Part shown: piece by piece, positions 48,033 through 59,198 of the stretch
How positions within the stretch are numbered: position 1 is the stretch's first letter
Layout: each line of letters opens with the position of its first letter
Source: Plasmodiophora brassicae
Taxonomy: Eukaryota > Endomyxa: Phytomyxea > Phytomyxea > Plasmodiophorida
NCBI GenBank assembly: GCA_036867785.1
Contig: CP145415.1
Location: 434,001 to 498,000 of the forward strand
DNA: 64,000 bases
Reading direction: 5' to 3'
Program-made: the position numbers and the translations under genes
Notes under the pieces: model-generated
What the model was told of the DNA's origin: nothing
What the model saw: only the letters and a program-made list of their open reading frames with translations
The model's database searches: none

Positions 48033-49368
48033 ATGAACGCGATCATGAGCGTGCTGCTGGTGCTGCTGCTGTTGACGGTCGCGTCGGCGTACAAGTCGGA
48101 GCTGAGGCAGATGCCGGGGCGCCGCGTGCCGAGCGTCGTCCGGTCGGCGTTGCCGCACGAGTACATCTCGCCGGGCGACCTGCCGGAGACGTGGGACTGG
48201 AGGAACGTCAGCGGGGTCAACTATGTCACCAAGGACCTGAACCAGCACATCCCCCAGTACTGCGTATGACTGGCCGGTCGTGCCCCGATGCCCGCCGTTG
48301 CATCATCTCTGACCATTGCGCGCGCAGGGGTCGTGCTGGGCCCACGGCGCGCTGTCGGCGTTGGCTGACCGGATCAAGATTCGTCGCCAGGCCCGGTTCC
48401 CAGACAGTACGATGTGCTGTGCCGACCGTGCCGCTGTGGCCTGGTCTTATGGTCGATCGGTGCCTCGTAGTTAACCTGTCGGTCCAAGTGGTCCTGAACT
48501 GTGGCACGCATATCGCTGGGTCCTGCGACGGTGGCGATGCCGGAGGGGCTTACGTACGTACGCCCGTACGGTGCTGTCGTTGCATTGCCCGGTTGACGTG
48601 GCGGGCCCTGCCATAGGAATACGTGCACGAGAACGGCGTCCCCGAAGAGACGTGCCAGCAGTACAAGGCGATCGATGACGAGTGCACGCCGATGAACCAG
48701 TGCCGCAACTGTAGCCCAGATCCAAACGTCTGCTTCCCTGTTGACAAAGACGAGTACCCGCAGTGGTTTGTCGATGAATACGGGTCCGTCGACGGCGAGC
48801 ATCGCATGGTTGGCATGGCTTCGGCCGTATAACGACGCGTGTCGATTGACTGTGCCATATCGGGCAGATGGCTGAGATCTACGCGCGTGGCCCCATCCCG
48901 TGCCAGGTGGACGCGACCCCGCTTGAGGACTACAAGGGAGGCATTCTCGTAGCATCAGGTCGGGTCCCCTTCTGAGCTGATCGGACCCGGCGCGTCCGCT
49001 GACGTTCCGGCGCCACCATAGAGGAGTTCAACGAGCCGAACCATATCATTGCGGTGTCTGGCTGGGGCGTTGACCCGATCACCAAGCAGAAATACTGGGT
49101 ACGCTGCGCAGGCGCTCGCCAGTACTCGTAGCCCGGCCAGGTCGTTTAACGTCTGTCTGTAGATTGTTCGCAACTCATGGGGAACCTACTGGTACCCTGC
49201 TCGACGCTGTGATGTGCTCACTTTGTGCTGTGTTTGTAACACCTGTCGTTCAGGGGCGAGCACGGCTGGTTCCGCGTGGTGCGCGGCATCAACAACATCA
49301 TCATCGAATCCGGCTGCAACTGGTACGGGTCCTGCCCGCCCGTCCCCATCATCATGTGCCGTCGGTAA
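48033..49368 (+). CDS. CTSZ: Cathepsin Z/X-like cysteine protease
   Basis: Papain-family lysosomal carboxypeptidase. The signal peptide is MNAIMSVLLVLLLLTVASA. The short propeptide contains no ERFNIN motif, as expected for cathepsin Z. The mature start is LPETWDWRNVSGVNYVTKDL, with the family insertion HIPQYC next to the active site GSCWAHG, restored across a 59-nt intron. Further blocks are NLSVQVVLNCG, ENGVPEETCQQYKAIDDEC and NQCRNCSPDPNVC; the active-site histidine is in HIIAVSGWGV, and the asparagine lies in the segment restored around 49160-49265. At least five introns; the last exon ends IIMCRR. The frame continues open in another register past the stop without support. Confidence 0.88.
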
Positions 49369-49632
49369 CGGGCTTGCCAGGGCGACGCCGCTGATGAAGA
49401 GTGACGAGGACATCAACGTGCGGTTCGACGTGCAGCAGCACCGCTCGACAATCTCCATGCCAGGGCTCGACCTGACGCAGACGTCGTGACGCGTTCGCCG
49501 TTTCATTCCCATACAGCCACCTGTTGTGATGGGGCCTCGTGATACTCTCCCCGAGATTTTACCGAACGCCCATGGTACAAGTCCCCCGATGCGGGATATC
49601 TGTTCCCGGAACGATACCGAGTCGGGCGCGCC

Positions 49633-52166
49633 ATGGCCGAGGTGGCGTCCGGCGAGACGAGCGCGAGCCCCTGGATCGAGCTCTACGACCCGTCGGCGGG
49701 GCTGCCGTACTACGCGAACCCGTCCACCGGCGAAACGTCCTGGGAGCGCCCAGCGGGCGTCACGTTCCCCGTCAACGGCACCGACTGGCGCACGTGCATC
49801 GATGCGGAGACGCAGACCACCTACTGGTACAACGTGGGCACCAAGGAGACGGCGCGCGAACCTCCGACCGAGTTTGCCACGAGCGCACCGGCGCCTGAGG
49901 TGCGGCCGGGCCCCGACAGCGCGCCGGTCGCCGACAAGCGCGCGTCGATCGTGCACCAGATCGAGAAGGAGCGCGCCTCTGCCGCTGACAGCATGCCGGA
50001 ACTGGGCAGCATCGCCGAAGCGCCCTTGGCCAAGCTCGACCTGGGCCTCGACGATCTCGCCGAGCAGTTCCAGTTCAGCGACGACGACGATGACGACGAC
50101 GGTCTCTCCGGCCACGGGGACGACGATGCGGTCCCGTCGTTGAGGCACGACCTGCTGCCGGCGAAGAAGGACCTGAAACCGTACGACAGTCGAGCGGCCA
50201 TCATGGCCAAGCAGTCGATGCGAGGCGAGGCGTTCCTCGCCCAATGCGTCGCCGACGCGTCCGCGAACCCGGAGCCGGAACCGCCCGAGGACCTCGGCAT
50301 CCGGCTAGCCGTCTTGAGCGGCAACGACTGGAACGGGACGACGCTGTACGCCGTTCCGCACCCGACGTGGCCGGTGCCGAGTCCAGATGCCTGCCGAACC
50401 GAGATGGACCTGTACCCGTTGCGCGATTACGCTGAGGCGCACATCGACGTGGCCGGGTTGCAGAAGTCGGTCGGCGGGTGGTTCTCCCGGAACAAGGACG
50501 GCGAGATGTCGCCCGCCGACCTCGCCCTGTCGCAGATCGTCCACACGGGGAAGGTCGCCAAGCACCCCATCCTGAGGTTCGTCCCCGACGGGCCATGCGC
50601 GGCCCTGGCCGTCCGCCTCAGCAAGAACATCTTGACGTACTGCGGCGAACGACGCAGCGGGAAGGTGTGGTGGCCCGGGTCGTCGATGCACGACGGACGG
50701 GATGCTGAGCGAGCCTGCAGGACTGGTTCGGGCACGTGACGAGAATCCTGGCCAGCATGCTGGGGCAGTACGGCGACCTGGGTCCCGCGCAGACGGAAAT
50801 GCTGGTCAGCGAGGTGTACGTCCAGGTCCTCAGACAGATCCGGGGGAACGGGAACGCGCGGTCGCTACGCCTGGCCTGGAAGCTGCTGCTGATATTGGGG
50901 TCGATCGTGTCGCCCGGCGAGGAAATGTATTCGTACCTGTCGTCGTTCCTGCACGCGCAGATCTGCGACCTGGTCCAGGCCGCCAACAAGGACGACAATG
51001 ACGTGCTGGACACCGTCGTCCACTGCCTAGCGTCGCTGGACAAGACCCGCAGGAACGGATCCCGCCATCGTCTCCCCGCTCTGGCGGAGGTGGCCGCCAT
51101 TCAGTCGCTGTCGACGCTCGAGGTCAACCTGTGCCTCCTGCACGGCGAACAGGTCAAGGTCGGTCCACCCACTGCCAGATGCGCCTGCCCTGGCACGCCC
51201 GCCTGCCCCTGACCGCGTCTCGGATTACAGATCGGCGTGCACTCGCAGACGACAATCGGGGAGATCGAGGACCTGTGCGCCACCTTCTTCGAGGCGGACG
51301 CCCCGCTGCTGGCGGTGCACCAGATGGAGATCGATGCGGCGGCTGGCACGCGCGTCTTCCGAGGCCTGGACCGCACCGATCGCGTCATGGACATCATGAC
51401 CGCGTCGCCGGATGCGCTGCTGGCGCTCCGGGTCCCCGTCATCACCACGGCCGTCGTCGAGGACAACACGATCAAGATCGGGACGCGGTCGCTGATCTTT
51501 GTCGAGCTGTGCTCGTCGCTGATCTACGGCTGGCACCGGTTGTCGCAGGACGCCCAGATTGCGAGCGCCGCCCTGATGCTTCAGGGCACGCTCGACTGTC
51601 GTCGCATCCAGACGGCCAAGCTCGACGGGTTCATCAGGGCGCACGTTCGCGAGATCACGGCGAGCAGGTTGCGACGCGAGCTGGGCGAGGACATGCTCAT
51701 CATGAAGGTGGCGGCGGCGCTCGACGCGCAGGGCTCGATCTACAGGGTCGGACGGGCGCGACGCTGCCTGATCGACGAGCTCGTGCACCTGGCCACGTTC
51801 GGCTCGTCGTTCTTCCCGGCGGAACGCCAGACCACCGACCACAAAGGCCACACCGAATCGTCGACCGTCGTCCTGGCGATCAGCTGGCGAGGCCTCCTCC
51901 TGATCGAGCCGGAATCGCGCGCCATCATGCACGGGTTCACCGTCCCCGAGCTGCTGACGTACGGCCGGAAGGACGCGCAGCTCATCATCGTCGCCGGCAC
52001 GTCCGTCCGGCACGACAAGCTGATCTTCGTCTCGCCGATGGCGGACGCCATCGACAAGCACTTCCGTCTATGCTGCCCGACAGCGCCCGCCATCGTCGCC
52101 CTGGGCACGACCACCTCACCGACGGCCGCCATCCGCGCCGCCCGCACGTCAATGGCGTTCCAGTAA
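49633..52166 (+). CDS. WW-WW-MyTH4-FERM protein without a motor
   Basis: Three exons (49633-50664, 50721-51158, 51231-52166) with introns of 56 and 72 nt give 801 residues. Two WW domains open the protein (PWIELYDPSAGLPYYANPST ending TSWERP; then DWRTCIDAETQTTYWYN). An acidic Asp/Glu spacer follows. The MyTH4 domain spans about residues 290-440 (HPILRFVPDGPCAALAVRLS, MLVSEVYVQVLRQIRG). A FERM module follows: F1 near EVNLCLLHGEQVKIGVHSQT, F2, and F3 with ATFGSSFFPAERQT and VLAISWRGLLLIEP. MyTH4-FERM tails bind microtubules and membrane receptors and are usually attached to myosins; here WW domains, which bind Pro-rich ligands, replace the motor. Confidence 0.87.
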
Positions 52167-52423
52167 ACCCCTAATGACCGCCGCGCCGCAGGTGTCGACA
52201 TACGGTACGGTACGTAGTCGAGGTGCACTTTTCGTGTGCGGGAGGCGGACTATTTTCTGCGGCTATTTTTGCGGGGGCGCGCGGACTGCGGGCTGCCGAC
52301 TGGTGCGGAGGCCGTGCCTGAAATAGCATTGTAACGTTTCGCAATCCGGCATCCACACGGCGGCGCCTGCGTGGGTTTGTGACGGGACTGGGCGAACACA
52401 CGCCGGGCGGGCAAGAGCACGCG

Positions 52424-52432
<9 letters not shown>

Positions 52433-52454
<22 letters not shown>

Positions 52455-52457
52455 TCT
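52433..52457. repeat. CA dinucleotide microsatellite
   Basis: About eleven CA units after CCCACC, just upstream of the small coiled-coil gene. Confidence 0.9.
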
Positions 52458-52502
52458 CGCGAAGGCCACTGCCGCACGTCTCCAGCCCGTCCCGTTCGAT
52501 GT

Positions 52503-52937
52503 ATGATGATGCCGTCCTCCGCACCCTGTCGGTCGCCGTCGCCGCCGCCTTCCCGCCGCATGTCGCGGCAAGCGTCCCCGTCGGCGTCGTCCGTCATCGC
52601 AGGCAGGTTTGTGGTCTCTAACCTGCCCGAATCCGACGCCCCGACCTCGGCGCCGTCGTCGTCGGAGCGGTGCCCGGCGTCGCCCGTCGCGTCGACCGTC
52701 AAACGGCGAATCGCCGGCCGGTTCGTCGTCGACGACCTGCCGCTGTGCGACGAGGACTCGCGAGAAGGGCGCTGTTCGTCGGCGTCCTCGTCCCTCAGCA
52801 ACACGCTTCGATCCCTGGCCGATCGCATCCAAGCGCTGGAGCAGGACAACGAGCGCCTGCAGCGCGAGAACGCGTCGCTGAGGGCGGACCTGGCGCTGTA
52901 CAAGGCCAACCTGTCGGCGCTGATCGTCGACCAGTAA
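52503..52937 (+). CDS. Small protein with two RFxV motifs and a coiled coil
   Basis: 144 residues in one exon. The sequence IAGRFVVSNLPESD recurs as IAGRFVVDDLPLCDED, each containing RFVV, which fits the RFx(V/I) docking motif read by the conserved C-terminal domain of SPAK/OSR1-type kinases. The last ~45 residues form a leucine-heptad coiled coil (LADRIQALEQDNERLQREN). The arrangement resembles TSC22D proteins, which join RFxV motifs to a short coiled coil, but no direct homology is claimed. The protein is Ser/Pro-rich elsewhere. Confidence 0.6.
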   Translation: MMMPSSAPCRSPSPPPSRRMSRQASPSASSVIAGRFVVSNLPESDAPTSAPSSSERCPASPVASTVKRRIAGRFVVDDLPLCDEDSREGRCSSASSSLSNTLRSLADRIQALEQDNERLQRENASLRADLALYKANLSALIVDQ

Positions 52938-53012
52938 TATATAAGCCCATCATACAACGGTGGTACTGTCGGGAACCAATTCATGCCGTGTAATACCGGG
53001 TCGGTGTGCCAA

Positions 53013-53300
53013 TCAGGCCGTCTCGGGCGCGGCCCCGGCCGCCTCCGAGATGGACGCCTTCTTCTCGGCCAGGTACGCCTCCTTGATGAGCTCCGGCAGG
53101 TCGTCGTTGGGCGGCGTCACCTTGTTCAGCTCGACGCCCTGCTTGACCTCCGTGTGCAGCTTGATCTGCTCGGCGACGACGTTCTTCTCGACCGGGACGG
53201 CCTTGCTCTTCTTCAGCGGCACGCCTTTCTGGATCTCCTTCAGCAGGCCCGGCTTCGGCTTCGGGTTCTCAATGCTCATGACGACGGGGCGCGGCATCTT
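53013..53300 (-). CDS. WH2/thymosin-like actin-binding protein
   Basis: 95 residues from an ATG at 53300 (MPRPVVMSIENP); the frame stays open upstream without homology. Residues ~18-37 match the WH2 consensus (LLKEIQKGVPLKKSKAV): an amphipathic helix then LKK. A second, weaker copy follows (IKLHTEVKQGVELNKVTP). WH2 repeats bind G-actin. Two short repeats in a small acidic-tailed protein resemble ciboulot-type thymosin relatives. Confidence 0.7.
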   Translation of the reverse strand, partial: KMPRPVVMSIENPKPKPGLLKEIQKGVPLKKSKAVPVEKNVVAEQIKLHTEVKQGVELNKVTPPNDDLPELIKEAYLAEKKASISEAAGAAPETA

Positions 53301-53579
53301 GACGTTGACGTTGGGCGACGGGCGATTTGGACTAGTGGTGGCGACTGCGACGACGACGACGAGGCACTGGGGGATTGATTCACGGGAGCACGCGCCCCTG
53401 TACCAGTGACGCGCTTGATCCGATCGAGGCCTCGGTAGTAGTAGTGTTGCAGCAGCAGCAGCGGCGGCTGTGTGTAGGTTCGTCACAAATATCTGGAGAC
53501 GGGCTGCCCGCCACCTGACAGCTGCTCGTGGTCGATCGTACCCGCTTCAGGCAACAATGTGTATCGCGCAAATGGTCGT

Positions 53580-54815
53580 TTATATCGTGGGCAGGAACTG
53601 CTGGAAGTAGCAATTGGACATGTACTGGGCGATCTGCGGGTCGTCGGCGACGAAGGTGCCGTCCTGCGCCGATGGCGCCTTGCCGGTGCCGTCGAACCGC
53701 ATCCCGATCAGCGTTGACGACGTCGCCCTGCGCTTCAGGGCGCTGTCTACGGTGCCGCCGTGGAGGAACAGGAGGTCTGCCCTTGGGCGTTATGTACACA
53801 ATGGTCGAAAGCGCCACCGGCGTCGCCGTACCGGTTTGGGATTTCGTCAGCGTTCCCTGGCGCGTTTCGAGTAGGCATGCGCCTTCGTGCAGCCAGACGT
53901 CGAGGACGTCGTGAGCGCGTTGCTCGGCCCGATCGATGACGAGCGCGAACCAGACGTCCTGCACCTTTCTGCCTTCCGTAAACGGGACTGGCGACGACAT
54001 GTCCACCTCGGCATCGCTGATCACGTGGCAGGCCTGCGAAGCGCGCCGGCCGAGAACGTCGGATCCCGATTGCCTCTGCGCGGAGCCGGTCAACGCAACG
54101 CCAGACGCGTCCCGTGCCGTCGTACGTACGGTGGTGGCCAACCTGTAGTGGACCTCGCCGTCGGTCTCGTTGAAGTCGTGCACGCGGAACCACTGGTTGT
54201 TCCAGACGGACAGCTTGGCCGACTGGAACTGTTCCGCCAGGCTGAAGTACGAATACTGCATCGCACGCGCACGGTCAGCAGAGGAGTGCACAGCGCGTGG
54301 TCCCGCGCCCGACCTGGAAGCACGAGATGCGCAGGTCCCTGGTGGTCTCGATGCTGGGCTGCGTGCTGCAGAACAGCATGAGGTCGACGTCGGCGCAGTC
54401 GCGCGTGCGCAGCTGCTGGCAGGCGCAGACGACGCGGCAGCGCCGGCAGTCGCGCAGGAACACGCTGGACTCGCACGGCCCGATGAAGATGCGGCAGTTG
54501 GTCGCAAAGTCGACCGTGACCTGCGCGCTGTAGTCGAACAGGAAAATGTCGCAGTCGTCGGCCGTGTCGATGATGAACTGCTGGCCCGCGATCGCGCTGT
54601 GGCCCGTCAGCAAACAGGACGACGGCGGTGGGGCACAGTGACGAACAGCACACAGACCCAGGTGGACGGACGACAGTGACGCCCTTGGCGTTCATGACCA
54701 TGAAATCCTTCGGGTCCAGCCTGGGCTTCGCTGGCGCTGGGGTGGCGGGCGGCGCCTCGGGCACAGCGTCGCCGGCGGACGCGGGCGCCTCTCTCCTACA
54801 CAGCCAGCTACCCAT
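53580..54815 (-). CDS. RP2: RP2 orthologue, tubulin cofactor C domain
   Basis: Several exons with short introns. The N terminus MGSWLC offers Gly2 for myristoylation and Cys6 for palmitoylation, as in human RP2 (MGCFFSK). The TBCC beta-helix starts RPPGAIAGQQF across a ~59-nt intron and contains TADDCDIFLFDYSAQVTVDF, CESSVFLRDCRRC and ACQQLRTRDC, the last with the arginine finger that stimulates the ARL3 GTPase. A further exon (YSYFSLAEQFQSAKLSVWNN) and a C-terminal segment ending NCYFQQFLPTI follow. RP2 acts on ARL3 to release lipidated cargo at cilia. The exons between 53750 and 54160 were joined by frame only. Confidence 0.85.
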
Positions 54816-54938
54816 CGCCGGGTCTACCTAAAGTGGGCCGGATCGTCACAAGGGTACGCTCGAAACGGGCGAATGGTCGACGCCCATGGACGTATATTGC
54901 ACAGGCGATAGATAGTACACGACCACGACCAGCGGCGT

Positions 54939-55214
54939 TCATGCATGGCCGCCGTTGAAGTAGTCGTTGCATCGGGCGATCCAGGAAGCGGACGCGCGGC
55001 AGAAACACCAGGCGCCCGCGCAGGCGAAGACGCACAGGATGACGACGACCATGATAATGAGGAACGTCGGGTAGGGAGCCGGATCCGACGAGGTGGTCGG
55101 CGGCGGTGGTGGCGTCGTCGTTTTCGGCACATCGTCGACGGCCGCCGCCAGTTCAAACGCGTTCGCAACAAGACCGCCAAGGAGTACCCGAGGAGCGACG
55201 CCTCTGACGACCAT
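54939..55214 (-). CDS. Small single-pass membrane protein
   Basis: 91 residues in one exon; family unknown. A weak N-terminal hydrophobic segment (possible signal peptide) precedes a Thr/Pro linker (TTTPPPPPTTSSDP), a strong membrane helix (TFLIIMVVVILCVFACAGAW) and a short Cys-containing cytosolic tail. The type I layout is inferred. Confidence 0.5.
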   Translation of the reverse strand: MVVRGVAPRVLLGGLVANAFELAAAVDDVPKTTTPPPPPTTSSDPAPYPTFLIIMVVVILCVFACAGAWCFCRASASWIARCNDYFNGGHA

Positions 55215-55413
55215 GCCTGACTCGACAATGGGTGAGTCAACACAGCCGCCTTCGTCGAACGGCAGAGCGCATCATCACCTTACCAGCGGCCTGGACGTCA
55301 ACTCTTCGACAGACCGTTGCTATACCATCAGCCGAGGCCGAGTACATGGCGCTAACCGCAGGGACCCTGAGCCAAACGAATCGCGCCTTATTAATGAGCA
55401 ATTGCCTGGCGTT

Positions 55414-57225
55414 TCAGGTGTGTTGCAGGCTGACGAGGTAGTCGATCGTGGCGGCCGTTGCCTGCGTCGCCTCGCACGGATTGGTAACCTCCAGCGGGCT
55501 GGATCGCAGCTCGCTAGCCTGGGAGACCTGTCGGGCGAACTCGGCCAATGCGTCGCGAAAGTCGCCCAGCGTGCCGTACACCCTGGTACGACCCGACAGA
55601 TGTCGCGTGCAGACGGCGTCCCATGCCGCTGATACGCCCTCATCGCCTATGGGCAGGACCCGATGCCGCATGAGCTCGGTACCCAGGCGACTCCTGTCAG
55701 CACGACGAATCAGCGCAATGGTCGGCACGAAGCAATCAAAGGCTCAGCATACCACGCGGGGCGGTTCAGGCACAGGCAGACGCCACGGGAGTCGCTTAAG
55801 GGCACCAGCGCGTACTGTTCCACCGATGTGCTGACAAACGGAACTGTTGGCGATCAGCAAACGGGGCCGGCCGCTGGTATGGCGCCCTTACGCTCAACGA
55901 AGGAGTTCTCCAGGAACCAGGCCGTCACGATCGAAGGACAGACGCGCTCCATCTGCTGGGCGACCATTGCCTTGGCGTCGGCCGGGCCCGTGTACCCGTC
56001 GGGCATGTCCATGCGTATCAGAACGTCCAGGTCCTTGGCCTGGATGAGACCGGTGCCGCCCCAGTGCAATACATAGGGGAAACGCTGCGACCAGGGCAGA
56101 TCGTCACCGGCAGCGTGTTGCGACGGTGGGTATTCTGTCTGGAACGTCAGCGTCGATATGTCAACGCTGCGGGCGCCATGGTCGCCTTCCGCGTCCCGCT
56201 CCCCTTCATCGTCATGCATGGATTCCATCGGCGTACACTCAACAGGTTCCGGAACCGCCTCCGTGTCCTTCGTCTCTCGCGTGCTATCCGAGCAGATCAC
56301 CAGGGGCTGCGTTGACGGGTCAACGGCTACGCGAACGGAGTCATTGTCGCTTGCAATGTCTTCCGCTCTGCTCGCCTCGACAGCGTGCTCATGGTCTTCC
56401 TCATCCCTCGTCATCTGCGAATCCTCGAACCTGTCATCCTGGATAAAATCGATCAGTTGGCGTGAATGCGCATGACACTGCGGTTGCGCATGACACTGTG
56501 GTCGACCGTACACGTTCGGGTCCCGTAAGGAACAGCACACTGGCTTGAGTGCCCAGCAGACCGGTGTCAACAGGTTCGTCTGCGGGCAACGCCGCCTCCA
56601 TGCGGTCGTCGGACGGCGTGCCACAGCCAAAGCCAGCGCCTGCGCCCTCACTTTCTTCCTCGTTAGCCGCTGCTTCACCTGGCGGTTGCCGACCGAGGTC
56701 GGCGTTCTCCTTGTCCGCGACAAGCGGAAGGCGGGGTCGACGCTGGAGCTGTTTCAGCGCTGGCCGTATCGGGGGCCTGACAGTCGGGATGTCGACCGGA
56801 TTCGGGTCGAACCATGCGATGGTCCTGAGAGTGAACGTGACCATGGGATCCTCACCGATGACTTCATACCGAACTGGGCACTGCTCGGCTGGATCGAATA
56901 GCCATGGGTGCGGGCGCGCACTGGTCCAGTAGAACAGAATGCGATGAACGCCGTCACGACGCCAGACGTTACTAAACGGCCCCGGCCGCATGTGATGCTG
57001 CCTGCGAAGCACCTCGTACTCGGCATGCAGATCGTACACGTCCCGGCACAGCAACAGCGAGTACTGCGCCATCATCTCGTCCGTGCGCCACGCGACACAC
57101 GCCCGATGCGCACGACTGGCAACCGGAATCCAGCGCTGCACCGACCGATGCCGGACGTGTTCGTCGTAGTCGTCGTCATTGTCATTGGATCCGTCGTCGT
57201 CTGCGGCGACCCGCTTCCGAGACAT
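55414..57225 (-). CDS. Uncharacterised protein with KEN and RxxL degrons
   Basis: At least four exons from ATG 57225 (MSRKRVAADDDG). I do not recognise the family. The first exon has an acidic Asp/Asn run and a folded-looking segment (YEVLRRQHHMRPGPFSNVWR). It then carries RRPRLPLVADKENAD, an RxxL D-box-like sequence next to a KEN box, both signals for APC/C-driven destruction. Downstream are an acidic stretch and a second conserved-looking region (WSQRFPYVLHWGGTGLIQAK, DMPDGYTGPADAKAMV). The last exon ends DYLVSLQHT. Joins between 56480 and 55720 were made by frame only and may be wrong in detail. Confidence 0.5.
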
Positions 57226-57841
57226 TCCCGACGAACTCCGTGTCGCTGCGCAGCGCCACGCCCCCCCGCCTGTGCCTGTGGCGTCAACTCAAGGTCCCCA
57301 CTCCTCAGGTGTAGCTTCCACTGCGGATCCGGGTGCAGCTCCACTACGCATCCCCATGTACAGCTCCCACTGCGCATCCCCATGCGTACGTCGGAAGACA
57401 GGCCCGCTGCAAGGCCACCTCATGGGTCCGCACTACACCCCCTCAGTCTCCGCAATGGAGGCCTGTAAGGGAGGGTGAAGATAGGCAACAGGTCACAGGA
57501 AACCTGGAGGTGGGAACCGAGTCCGGTATCGTGGATCCGAGGTCGGGCGGCGTGCTCGCGCTTGGCCAACGGGCTCGTGTTTTCGGTCCCGATGAGCGAC
57601 CCGAAGGCGAGGTCGAGGTTCCAGGAACGACTGGACGCGCACCGGCCGACCCCCGTCACGATCAGCACGCACCACTACCGAAACGCATCGCAGCGTTCCC
57701 AGTCCAAGCTCGCCACCGATACCGTCGCAGTTGACGGCGAATCGTCCCCGGAACCGCTCTCCCATCCCGGCTGCCGCCAAGCGCCCCCATAACGTAAACA
57801 ACCGCTGAAGTCCTACCGCCTCCATCCAATGTCCTCTTGTT
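57226..57841. other. Intergenic with a short tandem repeat
   Basis: Near 57310-57385 a ~25-bp unit like CAGCTCCCACTGCGCATCCC repeats about three times with changes. A 105-codon plus-strand frame (57475-57792) starts with GTG and has no homology, so it is not called. Confidence 0.4.
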
Positions 57842-58474
57842 TTACTCTGGGAACCTGTCGATTGTCGATATGTTCGGATCGGACCGAAAGGCGTCGCCGC
57901 TCTCGATGACGCCTTTCAGAGCATCGAGGAGACGGTCGAGGTAGGCGGTCGCAACGGAAGCGTCTTTCTCATCGGGAGCCCATTCGGGCCATTCCTTATC
58001 CGTCTCTGGCGAACCGCTGTACGGCCCCGACTTGACCGAATAGACGACGGTCCCATCGCATAGCGGCACGACGGTGTGGAACAGGTCCCCGGGGATGTCG
58101 CTGACGAAGGGTGTTGTTTCACTTGCACCGGACGACCCAACCGACATAACGCGTTCGGCCCAGACCACGTCACCCGTCCTGCCGAATATCACAACGACAG
58201 CGGCGCCGGATAAAACCAGGTACCGGCTGCGATGGTTGGGTGGGAACAGCTGTCGATGGGGGCGAATGTAACTGTGCCTGTTGCCGCTCGGGTCAGGCAA
58301 TCACACCCGCACCGGGATTCCGTCCTTGCACGAACGTTACCTGTTCAAGACATTAAACATGACCTGAACCGGGGCGTCCGGCTGCGTTGTCGGGCACACG
58401 GCCATGTATCGCCGACGATCCGATTGGTTCGCCAGGGCGACCATTCTGGCCATATCTGCTGGCGATGTCACCAT
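57842..58474 (-). CDS. Uncharacterised protein, two exons
   Basis: ATG 58474 (MVTSPADMARMVALANQ) runs to a donor near 58355 and resumes after an acceptor near 58285 with HSYIRPHRQLFPPNHRSRYL. The protein is about 187 residues. The middle has a beta-rich core (YLVLSGAAVVVIFGRTGDVV) and the C terminus is helical and acidic. No family is recognised. It is divergent from the membrane protein at 58659. Confidence 0.45.
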
Positions 58475-58658
58475 CGCCAGGTACGGTTTCGTCCCGCCCT
58501 CATGACCTGATCATCGCTGGTCAGCACCGGCGCGCCTCACATTACGTCTGGGAGAGCGGATCCCACCGATTCGTTCCTCTGCCATTGGTCTCGCCAGCGT
58601 TCCCAAGGGGCTGCGACTAGTGAGCCGTGTTTCGTGGCGCAACCTTCTCGTCAGCGTC

Positions 58659-59198
58659 ATGTCGACGGCGGAGGTGGACCCGTTGATCTGCCTGAATGAC
58701 GTGTTCTGTCAGGGAACGCGTCTGGTCACCCCGATTATTGCCCATGTGGCCCTGGCGTTCATCGTCGTGTTCCTGATCTACATACTACGGTCCGACCGGT
58801 TCTTCGCGTCGATCCTGGCCCTTTGGGAGATCAACCTGCTGATCTTCTGGTTCGTCCAAGTGCAGTGGCTCTGGTATGCACTGGTCGCGTTCGACCTGTG
58901 GGTCATGAACAAGTACCTGGACACGAAGAAGGTGACGGAAACGCCGCAACGTGTGTTGTGGATCACTTACAGAACCGTGGTGGGGCAGGCCCGGCGCGAC
59001 GGCGAAGAAGACGTCGCTGAAGAGAACCCCGACGCGGAAGAGAACATGCTGGGCCAGAGGAAATATGCGCCGGGCGAATCGGCGAACGGCAATGAGACGG
59101 GTGCCGAAAGCAATGACGAAGGGTCCCAGGATGGTTCCATCGGTAGCTCCGAGGAGAAGAAGACGCACAGTGCTTCGGTGTCCCAGAACCCTTACTAA
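58659..59198 (+). CDS. Uncharacterised multi-pass membrane protein
   Basis: 179 residues from the first ATG; the frame is open upstream to 58620 from a GTG. Hydrophobic segments are at about residues 24-45 (HVALAFIVVFLIYILRS) and 52-88 (ALWEINLLIFWFVQVQWLWY, then ALVAFDLWV), giving two or three membrane helices. The C-terminal ~90 residues are hydrophilic, acidic and rich in Glu, Asn and Ser. No family is recognised. Confidence 0.55.
   Translation: MSTAEVDPLICLNDVFCQGTRLVTPIIAHVALAFIVVFLIYILRSDRFFASILALWEINLLIFWFVQVQWLWYALVAFDLWVMNKYLDTKKVTETPQRVLWITYRTVVGQARRDGEEDVAEENPDAEENMLGQRKYAPGESANGNETGAESNDEGSQDGSIGSSEEKKTHSASVSQNPY

Noticed and set aside
52250-52984. A 244-codon minus-strand frame over the RFxV gene
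   Set aside because: Arg/Asp-rich antisense of the coding exon; no start context or homology.
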